Both the position numbers and the translations under genes were made by a program. Source: Dyadobacter sp. CY312 (GTDB taxonomy: Bacteria > Bacteroidota > Bacteroidia > Cytophagales > Spirosomataceae). Taken from it: a DNA stretch of 64,000 nt. Below are positions 44,918 to 53,687 of this stretch, piece after piece (position 1 is the first letter of the stretch; every line of letters begins with the position of its first letter). The notes beneath the pieces are model-generated. The model was not told the origin of the DNA, did no database searches, and saw only the letters and a list, made by a program, of their open reading frames with translations. Location: positions 62,001 through 126,000 of the forward strand of contig NZ_JAJUXG010000005.1 of the NCBI RefSeq assembly GCF_021390535.1, given 5' to 3'.

Positions 44918-47440
44918 ATGATCACTCGTGAAATCATGCATTTTAATTTTCCACCCTTATTGCTTTATGGTCTTACCTTGATTTTCGCTGTCAGCCACGT
45001 GAGTTCTTACGGTCAGCAACCTTCACGACCATCTTCTGCCAAAATATTTCAGAGCATAAAAAAGCTGAATGTATTGGGCAACGTACTTTATTTCGGTGCG
45101 CATCCCGACGATGAAAATCCTACTTTCATCGCTTACATGGCAAATGAAAAGTTGTACAACACAGCTTATTTCTCGTTGACAAGAGGTGATGGTGGTCAGA
45201 ATATGATCGGAACGGAAGTGAAGGAAAATCTGGGGATAATCCGCACACAAGAGCTGCTTCAGGCAAGAAGGATTGATGGCGGGCAGCAGTTCTTTTCACG
45301 GGCGGTTGATTTTGGTTTTTCCAAAAGTGCAGAGGAGGTATTTACGATTTGGGACAAAGAAAAACTGCTCGAAGATGCCGTTTGGGTGATCCGGAAATTC
45401 AGACCTGATGTGATCGTAACCCGTTTTCCTCCCGACGAACGCGCCGGACATGGACATCATATTGCTTCGGCTATTCTGGCGGAAGAGGCATTTGATGCAG
45501 CGGCAGATCCTGCCCGTTTTCCTCAGCAACTGAAGTATGTGAATGCCTGGAAAACGAAACGATTGGTTTGGAACGCCGGCATGTGGTGGAACCAGAGACG
45601 TGATGCGGTGGATAAAAACGACGAGGCGGATTGTATCAAACTGGATGTAGGAATTTATAATGCATTACTGGGCAAATCTTATGGTGAAATAGCCGCCGAA
45701 AGCCGTAGTCAGCACAGGACGCAGGGTTTTGGGACGGTAGGATTCAGGGGGAACCTGATAGAATATTTCAAACATGTTAAAGGAGAAAAGGCATCAGCCG
45801 ACTTGCTCGACGGTGTGAACACAACCTGGAACCGCGAAAAGGGTTATGAAAAAATAAGTGCATTGTTTACCAAAGCAGCCGCTGAATATGATTTCGCACA
45901 GCCTCACAAGGTTGTCAGTCTGCTTTTTGAGGCAAAAGAAAAACTTGAACGTCTCCCGGATGGTTACTGGAAAAACGTCAAACTGGCAGAACTGGACAAG
46001 GTCATCACCGACGCACTCGGTCTTTATTTTGAAGTTACCACTTCCGAATCAGCCTATACCCCAGGAGAAACAGCCAAAATAAGCGTAGAAGCTATCAATC
46101 GATCCTCTGTGAATGTTGTGATTGATAAAATCAAATTGCCATTTCAGAGGCCTGACTCGGTTGTGAAAATTGCACTACATCAGGATCAGAAGGTGGAATT
46201 TGCCTCAGAATTGATTATCCCCGCAAGCTCAGCTTACTCGCAGCCCTATTGGCTGCGGGAGGTGGGAAGTCTGGGTATGTATGGAGGTATTTCGCAGACT
46301 GAGGTTGGTCTGGCGCAAAATCCTCCGGTTGCACAATTTGGTTTCGGCCTGATAATTGACGGAAAACCTTTTCATATCAAGGCTGATGTAATCTATCAAA
46401 AGTCAGATCCGATACTTGGTGAAATTTACCAGCCACTGGCGGTAACGCCGCCGGTTTTTACATCCATTAATGAAAAGGTATATCTGTTTGACCAGCATAA
46501 AAGCAAAAAAGTAAGCGTTTCTGTCAAGTCAGGAAAGCAGAATGTCAGCGGACAGGTTTCGCTTAAAACACCGGCAGGCTGGCGCGTATTTCCGCAATCA
46601 GCGGCGTATAATTTGGCAATAAAAGGCGCAGAACAAAACATTGATTTTGAACTTTTCCCACCAGATAGTGCCAGCGAAGGTGAGATATATGCCGTTGCGA
46701 CATTTGCCGGTCAGGACTATAACAGAAGTCTGGCCGTAATCTGCCATTCGCACATTCCTACACAGTTGCAATTTCCGGTAGCAAAAGCGCGGGTTGTCAA
46801 AACGGAGATCCTTAGAAAAGGCGATCTGATCGGTTATGTGAAAGGAGCTGGCGACTTGGTTCCTGCCAGTTTGCAGCAAATCGGCTATCAGGTCTCTCTT
46901 CTTGAAGATCAGGATATCACTGCTGAAAATCTTGAAAAGTTTGATGCAGTCATTCTGGGTGTTCGGGCTTATAACATTCTTGAAAGATTGAAGGTAACCA
47001 ATTCGGTGTTGCTCAAATACGTCGAAAACGGTGGCAATCTGATCGTACAATACAATTCAGACGAAGGTTTGTTACTCAAAGATTTTGGCCCGTATCCATT
47101 CACAGTGTCCAAAAACCGCGTGACAGTGGAAGCGGCGGAAGTACGTTTTGTTAATCCCGAATGCCAGGTTTTGAATTATCCCAACAAAATCACCGAAAAG
47201 GATTTCGAAGGCTGGGTACAGGAACGCAGTTTGTATCAACCTGCAAGCTGGTCGGACAAATATGAGACCGTGATTTCGTGCAACGACCCCGGCAGCGAGG
47301 TGCTGGACAGCGGAATTCTGGTGGCCCGTTATGGCAAAGGAAATTATGTTTACACCACATTGAGCTGGTTTCGTCAGCTTCCAGCTGGTGTGCCGGGAGC
47401 ATATCGCATGTTCTCAAATTTGATTTCTCTGGGGAAATAG
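44918..47440 (+). CDS. Exported PIG-L family deacetylase with C-terminal amidotransferase-like domain
   Basis: An 840-residue exported protein; an ATG at 44936 (MHFNFPPLLLYGLTLIF) would start right at the signal peptide. The PIG-L motif AHPDDE is at residues 61-66, with 'FSLTRGDGGQNM' and 'DERAGHGHHIAS' supplying the second part of the zinc site. A long beta-rich middle (residues 380-640) is followed by a Rossmann-like region with 'FDAVILGVRAYNILE' and 'ENGGNLIVQYNSDE', resembling class I glutamine-amidotransferase folds. PIG-L enzymes remove N-acetyl groups from sugars or thiol-sugar conjugates. Sharing the operator with the sulfur operon suggests a sulfur-linked substrate. Confidence 0.85.
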   Translation: MITREIMHFNFPPLLLYGLTLIFAVSHVSSYGQQPSRPSSAKIFQSIKKLNVLGNVLYFGAHPDDENPTFIAYMANEKLYNTAYFSLTRGDGGQNMIGTEVKENLGIIRTQELLQARRIDGGQQFFSRAVDFGFSKSAEEVFTIWDKEKLLEDAVWVIRKFRPDVIVTRFPPDERAGHGHHIASAILAEEAFDAAADPARFPQQLKYVNAWKTKRLVWNAGMWWNQRRDAVDKNDEADCIKLDVGIYNALLGKSYGEIAAESRSQHRTQGFGTVGFRGNLIEYFKHVKGEKASADLLDGVNTTWNREKGYEKISALFTKAAAEYDFAQPHKVVSLLFEAKEKLERLPDGYWKNVKLAELDKVITDALGLYFEVTTSESAYTPGETAKISVEAINRSSVNVVIDKIKLPFQRPDSVVKIALHQDQKVEFASELIIPASSAYSQPYWLREVGSLGMYGGISQTEVGLAQNPPVAQFGFGLIIDGKPFHIKADVIYQKSDPILGEIYQPLAVTPPVFTSINEKVYLFDQHKSKKVSVSVKSGKQNVSGQVSLKTPAGWRVFPQSAAYNLAIKGAEQNIDFELFPPDSASEGEIYAVATFAGQDYNRSLAVICHSHIPTQLQFPVAKARVVKTEILRKGDLIGYVKGAGDLVPASLQQIGYQVSLLEDQDITAENLEKFDAVILGVRAYNILERLKVTNSVLLKYVENGGNLIVQYNSDEGLLLKDFGPYPFTVSKNRVTVEAAEVRFVNPECQVLNYPNKITEKDFEGWVQERSLYQPASWSDKYETVISCNDPGSEVLDSGILVARYGKGNYVYTTLSWFRQLPAGVPGAYRMFSNLISLGK

Positions 47441-47598
47441 GTGCTAACGGATCATTGGCATCTAAATAGACTTTAATTGTATTTCGTATATAGTATAGCG
47501 TTTGTTTTGTTTTCTGTAAAGTAAATCTTCTCTTCATTTCAATTTATAGTAGTTATGTATCTGTAAATCAATTTTTTTTTAAAAAAGTCAATTATGTA

Positions 47599-47630
47599 TT
47601 TGGCATTTCTAAAAATATAACTTTACTTTG
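47599..47630 (+). promoter_or_regulatory. Promoter of the leader-SusC-SoxC operon
   Basis: TTTG (47599-47602), 20 bases, then TTACTTTG (47623-47630), a close match to TTTG-N19/20-TAnnTTTG. The operator copy at 47631 begins at the next base, and the leader peptide ATG follows 55 bases after the -7 box. Confidence 0.65.
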
Positions 47631-47647
47631 TCTATTAGTTAAGTAGA
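47631..47647. promoter_or_regulatory. 17-bp dyad operator copy 2 (TCTATTAGTTAAGTAGA)
   Basis: TCTA-N9-TAGA placed directly after the -7 element, so it covers the expected transcript start. Together with the promoter it shares 'TTACTTTGTCTAT' with the region at 63076-63088. A bound regulator would block initiation or clearance. Confidence 0.6.
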
Positions 47648-47684
47648 GTTATTAATCAATGTTATAAAACTTCCTGAATCACCC

Positions 47685-47732
47685 ATGAACCAACTTTTGC
47701 TTTTCACCTGCTGTCTTCGCTGTTGTTGCTGA
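47685..47732 (+). CDS. Cys-rich leader peptide MNQLLLFTCCLRCCC
   Basis: A 15-codon open frame from ATG 47685 to TGA 47730-47732. Five of its last seven residues are Cys (CCLRCCC, including TGT-TGT-TGC before the stop). It lies in the transcript leader, after the promoter at 47599-47630 and before hairpins at 47773-47820 and the SusC gene. Such poly-Cys upstream frames are known in other phyla, where ribosome pausing at Cys codons reports low cysteine. A role in attenuation is inferred. A similar leader precedes the gene at 63389. Confidence 0.6.
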   Translation: MNQLLLFTCCLRCCC

Positions 47733-47772
47733 TCTTTTCATTCAGAACATCCAATCTTTGTACTAAATAAAA

Positions 47773-47820
47773 AAACCGCCCTGCCGGTTTCCGATCTCGA
47801 ACATCGGAGTGGCAGGACGG
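47773..47820 (+). promoter_or_regulatory. Two mutually exclusive hairpins between leader and SusC (attenuator)
   Basis: One fold pairs AAACCG (47773-47778) with CGGTTT (47785-47790). The alternative pairs CCGCCCTGCC (47776-47785) with GGCAGGACGG (47811-47820) around an inner stem CCGAT/ATCGG (47791-47795 and 47803-47807). Because both use CCG at 47776-47778, only one can form at a time. There is no long T-run after the large stem, so it may act on translation or through Rho as much as by intrinsic termination. Confidence 0.5.
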
Positions 47821-47883
47821 AAGCTGATCTAATCGTCCAAAATTAAATCTGACAAATGTATGTATTTTACTCCTAAGGAGTCA

Positions 47884-50800
47884 ATGTCCGTTTTGCGGAT
47901 AATGGCACCTGTCAAACAGATTGTTCTTGCTTTTCTGCTCCTTACAATCTTTTCCACGCTTAAAGTTAATGCAGGGGAGCTCATCTCACTGAAAGGGAAA
48001 GTGACTGATGCTGCTGGTGAAGGCATTCCTGGCGTGAGTATTCAGGTAAAAGGTACCCTGCGCGGCACACTCACCAATGCCGACGGGAATTTTGAAATCA
48101 ATGTAGACCAACCCGGTGCTTTACTGGTGGTTTCCTATGTAGGTTATGTAACTCAGGAGGTTCGTACCAACAAACAAAGCTCTTTAAACATCCGCCTGGT
48201 AGCTGACCAAAAACAACTGAACGAGGTTATTGTGGTTGGTTACGGAACACAGGAAAGAAAAAATCTGATCGGTTCCATCAGCAAGGTGGATCCCACGGAT
48301 GTAAAAAGTATCCCCGCGGGAAGTTTTGATGCGCAATTGCAAGGTAAAGTTCCAGGTGTTCAAATCACATCCAATACCGGCGTTCCGGGCGAAACGGTTA
48401 CTGTTCGTGTACGTGGAGCCACTTCTATTAACGCAGATAATGATCCTCTGTACGTTGTGGACGGCGTTTTTATCAATAGCAGTAGTTTGCAAACGGTTGG
48501 AACGGGAGGCAAGGCAACATCGCCCATTGCCGACATCAATCCGGCGGATATTGAAAGTCTGGAAATATTAAAAGATGCCGAAGCAACTGCCTTATACGGT
48601 TCACGCGGAGCGAATGGTGTGATTCTGATTACCACCAAACGCGGAAAATTCAACCAGAAAGCCAAGGTCAATCTGAACGTATCGCAAGGTGTGGCCAAGG
48701 CTGCCAAACTCTGGGAGCTTACAACCGGTCCTGAGCATGCGCAGCTTGTAAATGAATGGTGGATCAACACCGGGAAAGACACACCTTCGCTAAACCGCAC
48801 GACCGCCAATCGCCCGTTTCGTCCTGTATCAGAGGGTGGCCGTGGCTTGCCGGAAGAGCAGCAGACTTACGACAGGCTTGGACAGGTTTTCAGGACGGCG
48901 AGTCTTAAAAACTATGATCTTTCTGTTTCCGGTGGAACGGCCACGACCAAGTACTACCTCGGTGGTGGTTATAACAGTCAGGAGTCCATTCTCAGACCGA
49001 TTGATTTCAACCGTGCGAGTTTGAAGTTTAATCTGGATCAGAAAATCTCTGACAAAGTTCAGGTGGGTATCAGCAACACATTTTCGAGAACTTTCCGCAA
49101 CCAGGCAAGGGCGGGAGATGGTCCGGCGGGAGGGTTGCTTCAGGCAGCTTTGCATACGCCGACTTATTTGTCACCCTATAATGAGCAGGGTGTGTTGGTG
49201 GGAAGAGCCGGATTTGATAACGTGGATCTGCTCCTTGAAAACTATGATGTGAAAGCGGTGAGTTTAAGGTATATCGGTAACCTTTATGCCGAAGCGGACA
49301 TCCTTCCCAATCTGAAATTCCGTACAAGCTGGGGGTTGGATTTTAACAACTACGACGAAAATGAATATTGGAATACTTTCCTGATTTCAGGAAGCCCCGA
49401 TGGACTGGCAACGGCAAGTAACGGACAAGCCACCACCTGGATCAACGAGCAAACTTTGTCGTACCGGAAGAAATTCGGCACCAAACATACACTTGGCATA
49501 CTGGTCGGAAATACGGTTCAAAGTAACGTTTCTACCGGAACTTCGTCTACGGGAAGAGGGTTTGCAAACAACTCTTTCAAGTTGGTTTCGTCCGCTGCTA
49601 CCACGACAGGTTCATCCAGCTGGTCAAAAAGTAACCTTTCGTCTTTCTTTTCAAGAATTGATTACAACTACGGAGGACGGTATCTGATCGATTTCAGTAT
49701 CCGCGCCGACGGTTCTTCGAGTTTTGGAGCAGACAATCGTTGGGGCTATTTCCCATCTGTGGGTGGAGCATGGCGCGTGAAGCAGGAAAATTTTCTGAAA
49801 GATGTGAGTTTCCTGAGCGATCTTAAAATCAGAGCGAGTTATGGTACAACCGGTAATCAGAACGGTCTGGGCAGTTTCGCGGCTTTGGGCTTATGGAGCG
49901 GCGGCTCGTCGTATCAGGGTGGCGCGGGTATTGCTCCCCAGCAACTAGCCAATCCAAACCTGAAATGGGAACGGACCAATCAGTTTAATATCGGAGCTGA
50001 TGTTTCCTTCTTTGCCGAAAGATTAGGTCTTGAATTCAACGTTTACCAGAAAAATACCAGCAACGGATTACTTTCTCTTGCTTTGCCCGGCACAACCGGC
50101 TTTGCGAACTACCGAAGCAACGCAGCTGAAATAAGCAATAAGGGTTTTGAACTGGCCATCCATTCTGTCAATTTTCAGGGGAAAAGTTTTACCTGGAATA
50201 CCAGTTTTAATGTATCCAGAAACATCAATAAAATTGAAAAACTGGAAAATCCGCTGGAATACGGAAGCCGGAGTCTGATCCTGCAACAGCAAGGTTCGCC
50301 GCTTTATTCATTCTGGGTTTACAAGCAGCTCTATGTTGATCCGCAAACGGGAAATACAGTTTACGAAGACGTGAACGGAGATGGAAAAATCACCATTGCC
50401 GACCGTCAGATTGTAGGAAGCATCTGGCCAAAGTTCTTTGGCGGACTGACCAACAGTTTCACATTCAAAGGATTTGACGCCAACGCATTTCTTGCATTCT
50501 CATACGGAAACAAGGTTTACAACCACAACAAGTTTTTTGGAGAAGGCGGCGGAGCTCGTGATGCAGCCCGTATCATTTTCGCAAGCAACAACGATCGCTG
50601 GCAAAACCCGGGAGACATCACCGACGTGCCTCGTCCCGACGGCGTGAACGTGAACAACTACCGCGATGGTGGTAGCCGCTGGCTGGAAGATGGTTCGTTT
50701 TTACGCCTGCGTTCCTTCACACTTGGCTACACCGTACCGGTTCGCAAGATCTCCGCACTGAGACTTTACGTAACAGGAAGCAACCTTTTCACGATCACCA

Positions 50801-50919
50801 AATACACCGGACTTGATCCTGAGTCGAGTTCGAGCAGCGGGCATAACGAACAGGGCATTGACCTTGGTACACCTCCGCAGCCACGCAGTGTTCAGGTTGG
50901 GATCAACATCACTTTGTAA
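47884..50919 (+). CDS. SusC/RagA-family TonB-linked outer-membrane protein of the sulfur locus
   Basis: About 1011 residues. The ATG at 47884 follows an AAGGAG by three bases; other in-frame ATGs are at 47860 and 47902. Signal 'IVLAFLLLTIFSTLKVNAGE', carboxypeptidase-like domain (GKVTDAAGEGIPGVSIQVKG), 'LNEVIVVGYGTQERKNLIG', plug motifs 'DPLYVVDGVFINSS' and 'ILKDAEATALYGSRGANG', then a barrel ending in GINITL. It forms a channel for the SusD partner encoded 11 bases on. The operon goes on to DoxX-like proteins and SoxC/SoxD-like proteins, so a sulfur compound is a likely ligand (inference). Confidence 0.9.
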   Translation: MSVLRIMAPVKQIVLAFLLLTIFSTLKVNAGELISLKGKVTDAAGEGIPGVSIQVKGTLRGTLTNADGNFEINVDQPGALLVVSYVGYVTQEVRTNKQSSLNIRLVADQKQLNEVIVVGYGTQERKNLIGSISKVDPTDVKSIPAGSFDAQLQGKVPGVQITSNTGVPGETVTVRVRGATSINADNDPLYVVDGVFINSSSLQTVGTGGKATSPIADINPADIESLEILKDAEATALYGSRGANGVILITTKRGKFNQKAKVNLNVSQGVAKAAKLWELTTGPEHAQLVNEWWINTGKDTPSLNRTTANRPFRPVSEGGRGLPEEQQTYDRLGQVFRTASLKNYDLSVSGGTATTKYYLGGGYNSQESILRPIDFNRASLKFNLDQKISDKVQVGISNTFSRTFRNQARAGDGPAGGLLQAALHTPTYLSPYNEQGVLVGRAGFDNVDLLLENYDVKAVSLRYIGNLYAEADILPNLKFRTSWGLDFNNYDENEYWNTFLISGSPDGLATASNGQATTWINEQTLSYRKKFGTKHTLGILVGNTVQSNVSTGTSSTGRGFANNSFKLVSSAATTTGSSSWSKSNLSSFFSRIDYNYGGRYLIDFSIRADGSSSFGADNRWGYFPSVGGAWRVKQENFLKDVSFLSDLKIRASYGTTGNQNGLGSFAALGLWSGGSSYQGGAGIAPQQLANPNLKWERTNQFNIGADVSFFAERLGLEFNVYQKNTSNGLLSLALPGTTGFANYRSNAAEISNKGFELAIHSVNFQGKSFTWNTSFNVSRNINKIEKLENPLEYGSRSLILQQQGSPLYSFWVYKQLYVDPQTGNTVYEDVNGDGKITIADRQIVGSIWPKFFGGLTNSFTFKGFDANAFLAFSYGNKVYNHNKFFGEGGGARDAARIIFASNNDRWQNPGDITDVPRPDGVNVNNYRDGGSRWLEDGSFLRLRSFTLGYTVPVRKISALRLYVTGSNLFTITKYTGLDPESSSSSGHNEQGIDLGTPPQPRSVQVGINITL

Positions 50920-50930
50920 TTCGAATCCAT

Positions 50931-52262
50931 ATGAAAGCATTTAAATATATTCTTGCCACCTCACTCATATTTTCGCTGGGCTCATGTGGGAATTTCCTGG
51001 AAGTGGAACCACGCGCATCCATCTCCGACCAGCAGACCATTATTGACAAGGTGTCGTCTGAAACCGCCATCCGCGGAGCCTATGATTCATTCCGTAGCTA
51101 TTACAGTGTCAATCTGCAATCAATAGGATATTTGTCGGGAGACAACATTCAGTGGACAGGCTCACAATCGCAGGTTCAGGAGTTTATCAATCACAGTGTA
51201 AACGCGGAGAACGCTACAATCTCAGGTGTCTGGAACGGGATATACACCACGCTCAATCGCATTAATCACGTAATTGACAAGGTGCCTGCTGTAAGTGATC
51301 CTTTGCTTACAGATGCGTTGCGGAACCAGATTGTGGGTGAAGCCTATTTCCTGAGAGCACTTGGTTATTTCGATCTTGCCCGCATTTGGGGTGGTGTGCC
51401 AATCATTACCAAACCAACACTTTCCCCGCAGGACAATCGTGGTATTGCAAGAGCTACGCAGGCCGAAGTATATTCACAGGTAATTGCTGACCTGGAACTT
51501 GCCGAGCCATTGTTGCCGGCTACAACAGATCGTTTCAGGGCAACACGCAAGACGGTCTGGGCTTTGAAAGCAAGGTATTATTTGTACCAAAAAAATTACG
51601 CAAAAGCGGAGGAATATGCAGACAAAGTGATTGCCGATGCAAGCTATAAACTGGTAAAACCTTACAACGCTTTTTTTGCAAATGATGCGCGTGGTACGGA
51701 AGAGTCGGTTTTTGAAATCTTTTACAGTATCAACGAAACCAACAGCCACCGAGGACAATGGCAGCCTCAGCAAAATGGCGGTACCAGACAATGGGCGCCA
51801 AATGACGCATTTGTGGCACTTGTGAATGACCCGGCAATTGGGGGAACCAGAAACACATTGGTGGCAAAGGATAATCAGAACAGGTGGTATGGCAATCTGT
51901 ATTACAGAAGTCCGGCAACGGATCCAACTTTTGTGATTCGTATTGCTGAGCTGTATCTGATCCGTGCAGAAGCACGTGCCAGTCTGGACAAACCAGCTGG
52001 TGCCATAGCCGATCTGGATGCCGTTCGTGAGCGGGCCGGACTTGCTAAAACGACTGCTTCAACCAAAGCGGATATTTTATTGGCTATTGAAAACGAACGC
52101 AGAATTGAATTTGCACTGGAACCGCACCGCTGGTTTGACCTGGTACGTACGGAGAGAGCGGCAGCTGTTCTGAACGTGAACGACCCAAACAAACTGTTGC
52201 TTCCGATTCCTGCCGAGCAGCTTTTGACAGACAAAGCATTGAAACAAAATCCAGGCTACTAA
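50931..52262 (+). CDS. SusD/RagB-family lipoprotein of the sulfur locus
   Basis: A 443-residue lipoprotein (SLIFSLGSCGNFLEVEP, lipid Cys20). TPR-like SusD helices include 'IVGEAYFLRALGYFDLARIWG', 'ALKARYYLYQKNYAKAEEYA' and 'RIAELYLIRAEARASL'. The end has 'ERRIEFALEPHRWFDLVR' and LLPIPAEQLLTD. It is the ligand-capturing partner of the SusC protein before it and is followed after 12 bases by the first DoxX-like gene. Confidence 0.92.
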   Translation: MKAFKYILATSLIFSLGSCGNFLEVEPRASISDQQTIIDKVSSETAIRGAYDSFRSYYSVNLQSIGYLSGDNIQWTGSQSQVQEFINHSVNAENATISGVWNGIYTTLNRINHVIDKVPAVSDPLLTDALRNQIVGEAYFLRALGYFDLARIWGGVPIITKPTLSPQDNRGIARATQAEVYSQVIADLELAEPLLPATTDRFRATRKTVWALKARYYLYQKNYAKAEEYADKVIADASYKLVKPYNAFFANDARGTEESVFEIFYSINETNSHRGQWQPQQNGGTRQWAPNDAFVALVNDPAIGGTRNTLVAKDNQNRWYGNLYYRSPATDPTFVIRIAELYLIRAEARASLDKPAGAIADLDAVRERAGLAKTTASTKADILLAIENERRIEFALEPHRWFDLVRTERAAAVLNVNDPNKLLLPIPAEQLLTDKALKQNPGY

Positions 52263-52274
52263 ACATCACAACAC

Positions 52275-53654
52275 ATGTCAACCACAGCCACATATCAGGA
52301 GCCTCGTTCTGCGCAGAGTAGCGCTTTGCCAACCGAGAACGGTGAATGGAATGCGTTAGAAAAAAATGCTTTCCGCATAGCCTTTATCTACTTTGTAATT
52401 CAGTCGGTTCCGCTCGACTGGAAGTATTACCGTACGGTTTTTTCCATTAACTGGCTCAATCCGGCATATGGCGATATCTTCGAACTGGCGCGTTATTCAC
52501 CTCGTTTTTTCAGCGGACCCGAGACGTTTGCCAACTGGCTTGTGGTGCTGGTCATTGCGGTCGCTGGTGGGATAATTTGGTCGATCCGGGATAAAAAGAG
52601 CCGGGAATACAACGAACTCTACTACTGGCTGCGCGTCATTGTGCGTTACCGGCTGGCTGTGGGACTTCTCGCTTACGGATTCATTAAACTGTTTCCTTTG
52701 CAGGCTCCGCTGCCTTCCATCAGCAATCTCAATACAGCTTACGGAGATTTGAACGCCTGGAAATTGTTCGCACTCAGCCTCGGCGTGGTGCCCGACTATC
52801 AGTCGTTTCTAGGCGCCATTGAAATCCTGGGCGGACTTTTACTTCTGCACAGAAGAACGGCTACCATTGGCACACTGATCATTATTCCTTTCACAGGCAA
52901 CGTGTTTATTTCAAATCTGGCTTACGAAGGCGGAGAATACATTTACAGTTTTTATCTGATCGTACTGGCGCTTTTCCTGTTCGCTTTCGATGCCCCAAGG
53001 TTGTTTAAGTTGCTATCTCTGGAACAGCCTACAAAGCCTAACCGATTCAATCCGGAATTTGGCAAACAGTGGCACAAATACGGAAGAATTGCTTTGAAAA
53101 CAGCATTCATTTTCTTCTTCGTGGTGTTGTATGGTGCCAAAACCTATGCGGGCTACAAAACGTATCCGTATCAATATCCGCAGAAGCCGGGACTCGCCGG
53201 TGCAGCTGGAATTTACAATGTGAAAGAATTCAAAATCAACAATACTATTCTTCCTTATTCCGCTCTGGATCCTGTTCGCTGGAAAGATGTTGTTTTTGAA
53301 AACTGGGCCACCTTGAGCATCCGTTCATCAGCCCCGACTGTAATTGATTCAACCAATGTGGAGGTCATTCATAAGGAGGATAAGGACAGGAATTTTGAAG
53401 AAGCGGGGTCTGGCGGCAGAAGTTACTATTCGTACGAATCAAACGAGGCAAACGGTACATTGAGCCTTACAAATAAGGTTATTCCATCGGATAAATTGAC
53501 GCTACACATCAGCCGTCCCGACTCTTCAACGATCATCCTTTCCGGGGTGGACAGCAAGCGCGATTCCATTCATGTTGTGTTGGACAAGATCAATAAAAAA
53601 TACCTCTATCAGGAGGTGAAAAGGGTTGGTCGCAGAGGTGAGTTCAAGCTTTAA
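52275..53654 (+). CDS. DoxX-like membrane protein with large C-terminal domain (first of tandem pair)
   Basis: A 459-residue protein. After a short polar start there are about seven or eight membrane helices. The core 'YYWLRVIVRYRLAVGLLAYGF' and 'SFLGAIEILGGLLLLHRRTAT' is DoxX/DoxD-like; some relatives are thiosulfate:quinone oxidoreductase subunits. A last helix near residue 280 leads to a roughly 150-residue soluble part (FKINNTILPYSALD; RWKDVVFENWATLSI). It is a clear paralogue of the next gene, with the same order and shared strings such as YYWLRV.VRYR. A quinone-linked role in sulfur compound oxidation is an inference from family and operon. Confidence 0.75.
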   Translation: MSTTATYQEPRSAQSSALPTENGEWNALEKNAFRIAFIYFVIQSVPLDWKYYRTVFSINWLNPAYGDIFELARYSPRFFSGPETFANWLVVLVIAVAGGIIWSIRDKKSREYNELYYWLRVIVRYRLAVGLLAYGFIKLFPLQAPLPSISNLNTAYGDLNAWKLFALSLGVVPDYQSFLGAIEILGGLLLLHRRTATIGTLIIIPFTGNVFISNLAYEGGEYIYSFYLIVLALFLFAFDAPRLFKLLSLEQPTKPNRFNPEFGKQWHKYGRIALKTAFIFFFVVLYGAKTYAGYKTYPYQYPQKPGLAGAAGIYNVKEFKINNTILPYSALDPVRWKDVVFENWATLSIRSSAPTVIDSTNVEVIHKEDKDRNFEEAGSGGRSYYSYESNEANGTLSLTNKVIPSDKLTLHISRPDSSTIILSGVDSKRDSIHVVLDKINKKYLYQEVKRVGRRGEFKL

Positions 53655-53687
53655 TAGTTTCATGGTACTGATTTAATCTTCAAGAAT

